A stretch of 64,000 nucleotides of DNA from Erythrobacter sp. Alg231-14. GTDB taxonomy: Bacteria; Pseudomonadota; Alphaproteobacteria; Sphingomonadales; Sphingomonadaceae. Location: NCBI RefSeq assembly GCF_900149685.1, contig NZ_LT702999.1, positions 1,984,001 through 2,048,000 of the forward strand, read 5' to 3'. Positions 1 through 7,994 of the stretch are shown in pieces (within the stretch, counting starts at the first letter, position 1; every line of letters starts with the position of its first letter). The notes beneath the pieces are model-generated. The model saw only the letters and a program-made list of their open reading frames with translations. It was not told where the DNA came from and made no database searches. A program made the position numbers and the translations under genes.

Positions 1-897
1 GAACAGGCGCGGGACAACGACCATGATCGTTGGTTGGACCTCTTCGATGTTTGAGGCGAGCTTTTCCAAACCTTCGGAATAGAAAATTTCGCCGTACAAG
101 GCGATTGGCAGATATTGCCCGGCCGTGTGTTCGTAGGCGTGGCTTAGTGGGAGGAACGATAAGAACCGTTCATCATCCACCCCGAAATCGTCGATGACGA
201 TGTCGGCAGCGCCCGCAATGTTGCACAGGATCGCGCCGTGATGCTGTTTTACGCCGCGCGGTGCACCGCCTGTCCCGCTGGTGTAGATCAAACACGCAGT
301 GTCGCCGCGCCCAATCCCCGAAAGCCGCGTTTCGACCGCGGCACGGGCCGCCGCCGCATCGCCAGCGACCAAAGCGTCCCAATTGTGATATTCGAAACTG
401 CCCGATTGTTTGCGATGCAGATCCTCGATGCCGATGACGTGTTCAACAATGCCGGTACGTCCGATCGCACCAACCAACGGCGCAAGCAGCTTTTCATTGG
501 AGACAAAGACCGCGCGTGCGCCCGAATTGTCTAGGATATGGGCGTGATCGCGTTCGGTGTTGGTGATGTATGTCGGTACGGAAATGCATCCGGCCGCCAT
601 GATTGCCAAATCGGCCATGCACCATTCCGGCCGGTTCTCAGACACAAGAGCCACCCGATCGCCGTCATTAAGACCCATGCCGCGCAAACTTTCCGCCAGC
701 AAGCAGACCTGATCAGCGACTTCGCGCCAACTTTGTGTCGTCCATTGGCCGTCTTCCTTGCGGCCCAAAAACGGGGCGTCGCCTTTCTGATCGGCGCGTT
801 TCAGGAAGAGTTCGACAAGATTGGTTGCCCGGTCGATATCCTGAAGAATGGGATCATCGTTCGGATCGACCACGGGCATGGAATGGGGGGCGTGCAC
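1..897 (-). CDS. AMP-forming long-chain acyl-CoA synthetase (C-terminus cut by window edge)
   Basis: The reverse strand reads open from 897 to base 1. It encodes the N-terminal half of an ANL-superfamily adenylate-forming enzyme that activates fatty acids to acyl-CoA. The phosphate-binding loop reads YTSGTGGAPRGV, about 210 residues in, and is followed by a typical FLPLSHAYEH segment. The substrate-binding and C-terminal lid regions lie outside the window. I prefer the GTG start at 897 because an AGGAG lies 10 bases upstream; the in-frame ATG at 879 has no site at a sensible distance. A FadD-like long-chain ligase is most likely, but the exact substrate cannot be read from the sequence. Confidence 0.85.
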   Translation of the reverse strand, partial: MHAPHSMPVVDPNDDPILQDIDRATNLVELFLKRADQKGDAPFLGRKEDGQWTTQSWREVADQVCLLAESLRGMGLNDGDRVALVSENRPEWCMADLAIMAAGCISVPTYITNTERDHAHILDNSGARAVFVSNEKLLAPLVGAIGRTGIVEHVIGIEDLHRKQSGSFEYHNWDALVAGDAAAARAAVETRLSGIGRGDTACLIYTSGTGGAPRGVKQHHGAILCNIAGAADIVIDDFGVDDERFLSFLPLSHAYEHTAGQYLPIALYGEIFYSEGLEKLASNIEEVQPTIMVVVPRLF

Positions 898-1064
898 GGA
901 AAAAAGGCTCCTCTTCCCGCTCAAGTGAGGTTGGAAACAACCCAGCCTGAGCATCGTCTCTGTTTTTATTGCCTATCGAATTAAGAGCAGAAAGCCGTAG
1001 CGGCAAGCGTTGGTGTTACCACGACATCGACCCAAACGCACAATCCATTCATGAAAACAATAGG

Positions 1065-2801
1065 TTATTCGTACCCTAGCAAATCCGCAACCCGAGGATC
1101 GCCCGCTGCTTCCCAGCCATTTTCGGTTCTGCGCACGGCATTTGCCTTGCCCCGCGGCGACAGCAAACGGATTTGACCATGACCCAAAGCTTCCAATTCA
1201 TCGACCATACCGGCGATGACGCTGCCGTCTTCGGTGATGACGGTGGTGCCAAAAGCCATGATAAGGGGAAGACCAAGCGCGTCCTCTGCACTCATTCCAA
1301 AATCCAGCACGCCGATGATGGACCGCGCCACTTGAACCGGGATCGTTGGCCCGCCCGCCGCTCCGATGATGAGGACAACTTCACCCTCTGCATCAAACAC
1401 GATTGTTGGGGCCATGGAAGAACGCGGGCGTTTGCCCCCTTCGACACGATTGGCGACTGGCACGCCGTTCACTTCGGGCGATGCGCTAAAATCGGTCAAT
1501 TCGTTGTTGAGGTAAAAGCCGCCAAAATGCAGGCCGGACCCAAACGCCCCTTCGACCGTGGATGTGTAGCTAACGGCATTGCCATCGCCATCGACGATGG
1601 AGAAATGCGTCGTCCCATTTTCGGGTGGTTCGTCGCCATCGGCGCGCGCCAAGGGCGCCCCCGGCGGCACGCCAGCTTCCACCGATTCCAATGCCGAGGC
1701 AGGGTCGATTAAGGCGCTGCGGCCGGCGATGTAATCGGGATCGACCAATCCGGCGACCGGCACGGCCACAAAGTCCTCATCGCCAATATAAAGCTCTCTA
1801 TCGGCGTAGGCGACGCGTTGTGATTCCAGGAACAAGTGCCAGAATTGCGGGCTTTCGGGGCCCATGGTCGCGACATCAAACCGCTGCAATTGACCTAGCA
1901 TTTGAGCGACTGCGACGCCCCCCGAACTGGGCGGACCCATCCCGCATACGGTGTAGCTGCGATAGGGCGCGCAAACCGCATCGCGTTCTTTCGCGGCGTA
2001 GTTTCGAACATCGTCGGCGGTCATGCGGCCATCTTGCGGTGTTTCGGCGGCGACATATTCGGCCAGACTATCGGCTGAGGCATCGTACATGGCCGATGCA
2101 CCTTGCGCGGCGATCCGTTCAAATGTGTCAGCGAGATCGGGCACGGTGATCCGTGTGCCCACCGGCAAGGGTTCCCCGTCGGCACCAAAGAAAATGGCTC
2201 GCGCCGCTTCTGTGTGCCCGGCGCGTTCGGCCCGACTGGCCAAAGAGCCGTTAAGCCGACGGTTCATCAAGAACCCATCGCGCGCCAAAGTGATGGCGGG
2301 TGCAAACAGATCCGCCCAAGGCAGCTTTCCATATTTATCGTGGGCCCGCGCGGCGAGCGCAATGTTGCCCGGCACGCCCACGCTAAGCCCTGATATGACC
2401 CGTGTTTCAAAATCCAGCCGCTGACCCGCTTGATCAAGGAATCGCGTCCCAGTGGCCGCAGCCGGGGCGGTTTCCCGTCCATCAAAGGTCACAACACCAT
2501 CAGAACCGGCGTGGATCATAAATCCGCCACCGCCAATTCCCGAACTTTGCGGTTCCACGACCGTTAGAGCGAGCATCACAGCAATCGCGGCGTCAGTCGC
2601 CGAACCGCCCTGTGCCAAAATTGCTTCGCCGGCTGCGGTGGCGCGAGGATCAGCTGCGCTTACGGCGCCGGTATTGGCAATTGGGTTTTCAGATACGGTG
2701 GGCGGCGGCGTTTCATTGGCCGTGGCCACTGGCGGCGAATAGGCGCTGCACCCGGTTAGGATGAGCGCAAGGGGCGATAGAAATGCGAAAGGTTTGAGCA
2801 T
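1065..2801 (-). CDS. ggt: gamma-glutamyltransferase, lipoprotein
   Basis: A 578-residue gamma-glutamyltranspeptidase, which cleaves glutathione and related gamma-glutamyl compounds in the periplasm. The N-terminus is a lipoprotein signal with lipobox LTGC at Cys18. The precursor normally cuts itself before a catalytic Thr; here that site is the TTHFS motif at about residue 397, followed by the conserved DGDGNAVSYTST stretch and GxxxxSSMAPT region. Length fits the family. It is followed 11 bases upstream on the same strand by pyrD, so the two are probably co-transcribed with pyrD first. Substrate preference (hydrolase or transpeptidase) is not visible. Confidence 0.93.
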   Translation of the reverse strand: MLKPFAFLSPLALILTGCSAYSPPVATANETPPPTVSENPIANTGAVSAADPRATAAGEAILAQGGSATDAAIAVMLALTVVEPQSSGIGGGGFMIHAGSDGVVTFDGRETAPAAATGTRFLDQAGQRLDFETRVISGLSVGVPGNIALAARAHDKYGKLPWADLFAPAITLARDGFLMNRRLNGSLASRAERAGHTEAARAIFFGADGEPLPVGTRITVPDLADTFERIAAQGASAMYDASADSLAEYVAAETPQDGRMTADDVRNYAAKERDAVCAPYRSYTVCGMGPPSSGGVAVAQMLGQLQRFDVATMGPESPQFWHLFLESQRVAYADRELYIGDEDFVAVPVAGLVDPDYIAGRSALIDPASALESVEAGVPPGAPLARADGDEPPENGTTHFSIVDGDGNAVSYTSTVEGAFGSGLHFGGFYLNNELTDFSASPEVNGVPVANRVEGGKRPRSSMAPTIVFDAEGEVVLIIGAAGGPTIPVQVARSIIGVLDFGMSAEDALGLPLIMAFGTTVITEDGSVIAGMVDELEALGHGQIRLLSPRGKANAVRRTENGWEAAGDPRVADLLGYE

Positions 2802-2812
2802 GAATATGCTCG

Positions 2813-3925
2813 CTATTCGCTTCCAACCGCCTCTGCAATGCTCGCAAAGCCATCGCGCTTCATTAATCGTTCAAGACCACCGGCGATTTGGGCGCCCAAA
2901 CCGGGCCCGTGATAGACCATGGCGGAATACAATTGGACCAAGCTTGCCCCGGCTTTGATGCGTTCCCACGCGTGATCGGCCGTGGCAATTCCACCGACGC
3001 CGACCAGAGGTATCGCTCCGCCGGTCGCCTTGCGAAAGTCACGGACCCGTTGCAGCGCTAGGATCCGCAATGGATCGCCCGACAATCCGCCCGTTTGACC
3101 TGCGTGGTGCGATCGCAGTTCGGGCCGCGAAATGGTGGTGTTGGACACGATCAATGCATCCAGTTTTTTATCCAGCGCGATGCGCGCAATTGCATCAATA
3201 TCGGCCTGTTCCAGATCGGGGGCGACCTTTAGAAAGATCGGCGGCAAGGCGCGGTCCGCGCCGACTTCCTTCATTGCGGTGCCGCCTTCGGCGCGGGCTT
3301 CAATCACGGCGTCAATCAAACCGGTCAACGCGCTCTCATCCTGCAATGCGCGCAGGCCCGGCGTGTTGGGGCTGGAGATGTTGACCGCGAGGTAATTGGC
3401 CCATGGGGTCATTGTGCGGGCCATATACGCGTAATCGGCGATCCGATCGTCGGAATCTTTGTTGGCGCCGATATTCACACCTACGATTCCACCAGGCGCT
3501 TTTCGCCCATTCTGGCGGGCTTTTAGCCGGTCCAAAGCGGCCGATGCGCCGGCATTGTTGAACCCCATCCGGTTGATAACCGCTTTGTCCTCGACAAGCC
3601 GGAACAGGCGCGGTTTGGGATTGCCGGCCTGCGGTCGCGGCGTGATGGAGCCGACCTCGGTGAAGCCAAATCCAAGCCGCAGCAATGCATCGGGCACTTC
3701 GGCATCTTTATCGAACCCGGCTGCAACTCCAACCGGGTTGGGGAATGACAAACCGGCAACATTGATGGCCAGCGGCCCTTGCGCGCCGCAAAGGGACGAT
3801 TTGAACATGGATCTGCGTTTGGGAAGCGTCTTGAGCGCCGAAATTGCCAAACGGTGTCCGGTTTCCGAATCCAAGGCAAAAATCGCTGGTCGGACGAGAT
3901 CGAAGAATTTGGGCCTAATGGTCAT
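2813..3925 (-). CDS. pyrD: dihydroorotate dehydrogenase (quinone), class 2
   Basis: A 370-residue PyrD that oxidises dihydroorotate to orotate in pyrimidine synthesis and passes electrons to quinone at the membrane. Conserved features are the N-terminal membrane-associating helix region, NPVGVAAGFDKDAE near residue 60, GSITPRPQAGNPKPR, and NISSPNTPGLR, which carries the class-2 catalytic Ser. The FMN-binding GGLSG and VGVGGI segments follow near the C-terminus. Length and motif order match class 2 rather than the cytosolic class 1 enzyme. It lies directly upstream of ggt and is divergent from the small RNA candidate at about 4048-4168. Confidence 0.96.
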   Translation of the reverse strand: MTIRPKFFDLVRPAIFALDSETGHRLAISALKTLPKRRSMFKSSLCGAQGPLAINVAGLSFPNPVGVAAGFDKDAEVPDALLRLGFGFTEVGSITPRPQAGNPKPRLFRLVEDKAVINRMGFNNAGASAALDRLKARQNGRKAPGGIVGVNIGANKDSDDRIADYAYMARTMTPWANYLAVNISSPNTPGLRALQDESALTGLIDAVIEARAEGGTAMKEVGADRALPPIFLKVAPDLEQADIDAIARIALDKKLDALIVSNTTISRPELRSHHAGQTGGLSGDPLRILALQRVRDFRKATGGAIPLVGVGGIATADHAWERIKAGASLVQLYSAMVYHGPGLGAQIAGGLERLMKRDGFASIAEAVGSE

Positions 3926-4047
3926 CGGTCCCGCCTAAGCAATAAAAAGGGCGATTTGTCGAGCGCCCGAGGGAAAACGGCGCATTTTGGCCAAAAAAGC
4001 TGCGGAAAATGTCCCCGATATGGCGTTTTCTCAGCTTGTCGTTTGCA

Positions 4048-4168
4048 TACAATTCTTTGTTCCGGTGCCCGGCTAGACACTTCTTGCGACCCGAAGGGCT
4101 CGGAGCAGCGATGCGAAGAGTTCCTCAACTCAAATGGGCGGCTCCTTTGATGGAGTCGCCCTTTTTTT
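4048..4168 (+). ncRNA. candidate small RNA or leader with intrinsic terminator
   Basis: The divergent gap between pyrD and the AraC-type gene carries a good -10 hexamer, TACAAT at 4048-4053, with only a weak -35. About 110 bases later comes a strong intrinsic terminator. Between them lies a small hairpin, GAGTT-CCTC-AACTC (4118-4131), with a CCTC loop, and a CCC-GAA-GGG mini-stem. There is no convincing reading frame. This would give a transcript of roughly 108 bases ending before the next gene. CCTC loops can pair with ribosome binding sites in some alphaproteobacterial small RNAs, but that link is inference. It could instead be an attenuated leader of the AraC-type gene. I do not recognise a known RNA family. 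Confidence 0.4.
4136..4168 (+). terminator. intrinsic terminator
   Basis: The stem pairs GGGCGGCTCC (4136-4145) with GGAGTCGCCC (4152-4161) around a TTTGAT loop and is followed by seven T at 4162-4168. The T-run is only on the plus strand. No plus-strand gene ends nearby, so it must end an unannotated transcript or act as an attenuator for the AraC-type gene 40 bases on. Confidence 0.85.
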
Positions 4169-4208
4169 GGCAAAAATTATGGTGTTAAATCCGATCATGT
4201 GCGGTTAG

Positions 4209-5159
4209 ATGCGATCCAACGGGGCGCACATGATGGTTGAATTTCAAGACTCATTTAATGCTGAGTACGGCGTAGAATCGGATGATTTGGGCTATGAGCT
4301 TACCGAAAGCTCGCTCATCACCGTCGACTACATCGCTCCACCCGCAGCGATTAGCGATTACGTCACCACCCTTTATCATTTTCGCTGCGACGAAGCGAAA
4401 ATCCGCGACATTCAACCGGCTTCTGTCGGGCACGTCGCGATTTTCCCGCATGGCAAGGGCGAGATGCAGTTTCGCGCCGGTCACTGCGATCCCAACCACG
4501 AAGTGGCCGTAATGACGCCGCTATCCACGGCGAACCCGATCATTGTCGATGGGCCGTTCCATGTCGTTGGTGCCGCGCTAACCCCGCTTGGTTGGGCGTC
4601 GCTGACAGGATTGCATGCGGGCGAACATCGCGATCGATTGCGCGACGGGCGCGAGATCCTTGGGGAGAAATTTGCGGCGTTGGGCAATGATTTGAACGCG
4701 CAATATCGCGCGGGCACATTGAGCGGGCGGGAATGCGCCCATGCGTTGAGCGAATTTATCGGCGAAATGGTGAAACCGATCAATTCGCGCCATGCCGAAT
4801 TGATCAAAGTGGTGAACACATGGTTGGGATCATCGTTGAACCCGGACCTTGCCGATCTGTTGGATCGGGCCGCTTACTCCGAACGACAGGTCCAACGTTT
4901 GACGGAGCGGTATTTTGGTCTTTCACCGCAAGCTTTGGCGCGCAAATATCGCGCCTTGCGCGCGGCGGCGCTGTTGTCATTCCCTCAACTCACGCCCGAA
5001 TTCGAAGCGGAATTGGGCGACGCATTCTTTGACCAATCGCATATGATTAGGGAGATCAATCGGTTTGTAGGGCGGACCCCAGCGCGATTGCGCGACCCGG
5101 ATAGCCCCTATCTTTCGGAGATGATTGCCCCCAAAAACCTTCGCGAGCTCGGCTCGTAA
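4209..5159 (+). CDS. AraC-family transcriptional regulator
   Basis: A protein of up to 316 residues. The C-terminal 100 residues carry an AraC/XylS double helix-turn-helix: YSERQVQRLTERYFGLSPQA followed by a segment ending in FDQSHMIREINRFVGRTP. The N-terminal 190 residues form an effector or dimerisation domain of a type often seen in alphaproteobacterial AraC proteins (a domain of unknown function), without recognisable ligand residues. The start is uncertain: ATG at 4209 has no ribosome binding site, and ATG at 4230 has a weak GGGG a few bases upstream. It stands alone between the terminator at 4136-4168 and the DUF885 gene, so its target is unknown. Confidence 0.85.
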   Translation: MRSNGAHMMVEFQDSFNAEYGVESDDLGYELTESSLITVDYIAPPAAISDYVTTLYHFRCDEAKIRDIQPASVGHVAIFPHGKGEMQFRAGHCDPNHEVAVMTPLSTANPIIVDGPFHVVGAALTPLGWASLTGLHAGEHRDRLRDGREILGEKFAALGNDLNAQYRAGTLSGRECAHALSEFIGEMVKPINSRHAELIKVVNTWLGSSLNPDLADLLDRAAYSERQVQRLTERYFGLSPQALARKYRALRAAALLSFPQLTPEFEAELGDAFFDQSHMIREINRFVGRTPARLRDPDSPYLSEMIAPKNLRELGS

Positions 5160-5244
5160 TTCGATCCGCCAAGGATTGCGCTTGGGCACCAAACCCGACG
5201 CGCATCGTTTTGAAGAGACAACACCAACTATCTTGAGGACCACT

Positions 5245-7119
5245 ATGCGACGCATTTCGGCACCCCGCTTCAGCCTGATTTCCACTTCGATCGCGGCCTT
5301 GGCTCTGTCCGGATGTTCGGGAATGTCGGCCGATCCCATTGTCGCCGCATCAACCCCAGCAAGCGCGAGCGTCGCAGAGCCTGCCCAATCCAATCAGGCA
5401 TCATTGGCCCAGGTCTTTGAAGACTATGACCGCGCCAATCTATCTCTGTCACCGATCAGCAAATCGTATCGCGGGATCAGAGACGAGGATTACGGGCGTT
5501 GGAATGAGGTTTCTGACGAAGCGGATGAAAGACAATTCCGGCTGATGCAAGACACAGTCGCGGCCATGCGGGCCGACTACGATCTGGGCGCATTGTCGGA
5601 ACAGGATGCGCTGTCCTATCGCCTGTTTGAATTGCTCGCAGAACGCCGTGCATCGCTTTATCCGTTCCGCGAATACGGTTTCCTGTTCGATCATCGCCGT
5701 GGCGCACACACGAATATTCCAGCGTTCCTGATCAACATCCACCGGGTCAGCAGCTTTGAAGACGCCGAAGCCTATGTTTCGCGGATCGAGGGGATAGGGC
5801 CTCAACTGGACGCGTTGATTACGGAAGCGCGTGAGCGGGCCGACAACGGCGTGATGCCGCCCGATTGGGTTTACCCCTATGTTATCGCTGATCTCGAGGC
5901 GTTGATCGCGTCGGGCGACAACAACGCGATTCTCAATGACTTTGACGCCAAATTGGCACCTTTGACCCCCGCTCTGCCCAACCCGGACGGAACCGAAGGT
6001 GAAGCGAGCGAAACGATTGCGTTGTTGGAGATGGCAACAGAGGCATGGAATTCGTCTGCATTGCCTGGCTATCGCCGCTTGCTTGCCGAAATGCAGCGAC
6101 AACAGGCCATCGCGCCAACCGATGACGGCATCTGGCGTCTGCCAGAGGGCGAACAATATTACGCGGCGCTGCTTCGCAGCTACACGACAACGGATCTGTC
6201 TGCCGATGAAATCCACAATATCGGCCTGCGCGAAGTGGAACGCATCCATGGTGAGATGCGCGCGATCATGGCGCAGGTTGGCTTTGAAGGCAGCTTGCAA
6301 GACTTCTTTGAATTCACCCGCACCGATGATCAGTTTTTCTACACCAGCCGCGAAGAATATGTCGCCGATGCGGAGGCCGCGATAGACCGTTTGGGCGAAC
6401 GGATGCCGGAATTCTTCGGTGTGCTGCCAACAGATCCGCTGACGATCAAACCGGTCGAAGCTTTCCGAGAACGCAGCGCTGGCAAGGCGTTCTATCAGCG
6501 ACCTGCGCCCGATGGTTCGCGCCCGGGCACCTACTATGTGAACCTCTACAATCTTCGCGATATGTCGAAGAATGAGCTTGAGGCGCTTGCCTATCACGAA
6601 GGGCTTCCGGGCCACCACTTGCAATTGTCGATCCAGACGCAATTGGGCGATTTGCCCGCGTTCCGGCGGTTTGGCGGCGTCACCGCCTATTCCGAAGGGT
6701 GGGGCCTTTATTCTGAGGAATTGGGCAAGGACATGGGATTCTACACCGACCCATATTCCGATTTTGGCCGATTGGGCATGGAGTTGTGGCGGGCTTGCCG
6801 TTTGGTTGTCGACACCGGCATCCATTCCAAACGTTGGACGCGCGAAGAGGCGATCGATTACCTCGCCACCAACACGCCCAACCCACAAGGCGATATCGTC
6901 AAAGCGATCGAACGCTACATCACCACCCCGGGACAAGCGACGGCCTATATGATCGGCAAACTCAAAATCATGGAGCTGCGCGCGCAGGCCCGTGCTGAGT
7001 TGGGTGATGATTTTGACATTCGCGGATTTCACGATTCGATCTTGACCAGCGGCCCGGTGCCGTTGTCGATCATGGAAGAGAACGTGATGAAGTGGGTGGA
7101 AGGCCAGCGCGGCGGTTGA
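5245..7119 (+). CDS. DUF885-family lipoprotein, putative metallopeptidase
   Basis: A 624-residue DUF885 protein. The reading frame is open from 5125, but ATG at 5245 has a GAGGA site and begins a lipoprotein signal (lipobox LSGC), so I start there. The family signature HEGLPGHH begins at about residue 451, an HExxxGHH-like arrangement thought to bind zinc; a downstream YSEGWGLYSEELG motif supplies further conserved acids. These proteins are probably envelope-located peptidases, but activity is known for few of them. It follows the AraC-type gene by about 85 bases on the same strand. Confidence 0.9.
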   Translation: MRRISAPRFSLISTSIAALALSGCSGMSADPIVAASTPASASVAEPAQSNQASLAQVFEDYDRANLSLSPISKSYRGIRDEDYGRWNEVSDEADERQFRLMQDTVAAMRADYDLGALSEQDALSYRLFELLAERRASLYPFREYGFLFDHRRGAHTNIPAFLINIHRVSSFEDAEAYVSRIEGIGPQLDALITEARERADNGVMPPDWVYPYVIADLEALIASGDNNAILNDFDAKLAPLTPALPNPDGTEGEASETIALLEMATEAWNSSALPGYRRLLAEMQRQQAIAPTDDGIWRLPEGEQYYAALLRSYTTTDLSADEIHNIGLREVERIHGEMRAIMAQVGFEGSLQDFFEFTRTDDQFFYTSREEYVADAEAAIDRLGERMPEFFGVLPTDPLTIKPVEAFRERSAGKAFYQRPAPDGSRPGTYYVNLYNLRDMSKNELEALAYHEGLPGHHLQLSIQTQLGDLPAFRRFGGVTAYSEGWGLYSEELGKDMGFYTDPYSDFGRLGMELWRACRLVVDTGIHSKRWTREEAIDYLATNTPNPQGDIVKAIERYITTPGQATAYMIGKLKIMELRAQARAELGDDFDIRGFHDSILTSGPVPLSIMEENVMKWVEGQRGG

Positions 7120-7460
7120 ACCACCTCCCCCAATGCTCGCTAGGGGCCGGGTGTCGCGGTGGCACAAGGCGTTATGGCGAGAGGTCGGTATGCGCAGGAC
7201 AAGGAAGCGCCGAATGGCGATTCCGCAGGGCCTGACGCAAAGGCGCTGGAGGCGGTTTGGCCGATGGGTCGCACCGGGTCGACTGCACCGTCCCAACCCG
7301 TCCCTTCCCATGCGGCGGGGTTCGATCGGCCGCGACGATCAACCGCATAGAATTCGGGAGATCCGCAATTACTGCGGTTGAAAAGCCGCGATCAAGACGC
7401 GCAATTCCGGTCGTGCGGACTGTCAATTTAGGGCGGCAACCCCGTAGCGGGGCACTCGAC
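7120..7460. other. intergenic region with no recognised gene
   Basis: About 340 bases between the DUF885 gene and the SUF promoter. Short frames on both strands (for example 7159-7350 plus) lack ribosome binding sites, and I see no family likeness. A short CCCCG-TAG-CGGGG hairpin lies near 7439-7451 without a T-run. It may be a decayed gene or a long upstream leader. Confidence 0.5.
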
Positions 7461-7462
7461 GC

Positions 7463-7491
7463 TTGAAATCGGAGCGATCCGCGCGTATTTG
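7463..7491 (+). promoter_or_regulatory. predicted sigma70-type promoter of the SUF operon
   Basis: TTGAAA at 7463-7468 and TATTTG at 7486-7491 are separated by 17 bases. The start of transcription would fall inside the palindrome at 7492-7516. A second arrangement, TTGAAA at 7489-7494 with TTTAAG about 18 bases later, is also possible. Either way the palindrome overlaps the promoter. Confidence 0.5.
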
Positions 7492-7516
7492 AAATCCGAC
7501 TGATTCAGTCCGATTT
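7492..7516. promoter_or_regulatory. IscR type-1-like operator of the SUF operon
   Basis: A 25-base near-perfect inverted repeat. The left arm is AAATCCGACTGA (7492-7503), the centre is T, and the right arm is TCAGTCCGATTT (7505-7516). Only two paired positions, plus the centre, break symmetry. Its core GACT-(n)7-AGTC with flanking pyrimidines and purines fits the published E. coli IscR type-1 pattern at about 20 of 25 positions, from my memory of that consensus. It lies 37 bases before the Rrf2 regulator gene and overlaps the likely promoter, so autorepression by the cluster-bearing regulator is the simplest reading. Confidence 0.7.
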
Positions 7517-7553
7517 AAGAACCGTTCGCAACAACCGGATTTTTCAAGAGCTC

Positions 7554-7994
7554 ATGCGTCTTTCCAACCTTGCCGATTACGCCGTCATCACGATGGTTCA
7601 GGCCGCCGCGCATTGCGGCGATGGCCGGGTCAGCGCTGCCGAACTGGCGAGCGAAACGGGCCTGCCTGTTCCCACCGTTCAAAGGTTGGTCTCCAAAATG
7701 ACCAGCGCGGGACTGTTGCGATCTGTGCGCGGGGCCGGCGGCGGACTTCAACTTGGTCGACCGGCGGCCGCAATCACGGTCGCGGATATTGTCGAAGCGG
7801 TCGAAGGCCCAATCGCCCTAACGGCTTGCATCGAAGAGGGCGTATGCGACCACGAAGCGGGGTGTTCGATGAAACCCCATTGGCCCATCATAAACGAAAA
7901 AATGCGCGGGGCTTTGGCCGAGATCACTCTCGATTATCTGCGCCATTCTTCCCCGACCACCAACACCCCTCCAGTTAAAGAGCACGCGGCATGA
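7554..7994 (+). CDS. Rrf2-family SUF-system regulator (IscR-like)
   Basis: A 146-residue Rrf2 regulator. The N-terminal winged helix-turn-helix (residues 1-75) contains [22 protein letters not shown]5CX5C cluster lies at Cys92, Cys98 and Cys104, the same numbering as in E. coli IscR, so it probably binds an iron-sulfur cluster. It heads the SUF operon and its stop overlaps the sufB start (ATGA). With the operator at 7492-7516 this suggests that the operon senses cluster status: when clusters are plentiful the holo-protein represses, and when scarce repression is lifted. Whether to call it IscR, SufR or the SUF-specific Rrf2 subgroup cannot be settled here. Confidence 0.93.
   Translation: MRLSNLADYAVITMVQAAAHCGDGRVSAAELASETGLPVPTVQRLVSKMTSAGLLRSVRGAGGGLQLGRPAAAITVADIVEAVEGPIALTACIEEGVCDHEAGCSMKPHWPIINEKMRGALAEITLDYLRHSSPTTNTPPVKEHAA

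Noticed and set aside
4048..4168. Possible SRP RNA or 6S RNA
   Set aside because: The conserved GGUCAGG...GGAAGG...AGCAGCC core of SRP RNA is missing and the long open-bubble rod of 6S RNA is not visible; kept only as an unnamed small RNA candidate.
5449..7311. A 620-codon open frame on the minus strand opposite the DUF885 gene
   Set aside because: It mirrors the codon structure of the clear plus-strand gene, has no ribosome site or family likeness, and overlaps it fully; typical antisense artefact in GC-rich DNA.
7159..7350. Small protein-coding gene upstream of the SUF operon
   Set aside because: GTG start without ribosome site, Pro/Arg/Ala-rich translation and no likeness to a family; not supported.
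7439..7451. GC hairpin as a terminator for the DUF885 gene
   Set aside because: No T-run follows and it lies over 300 bases after the stop codon.
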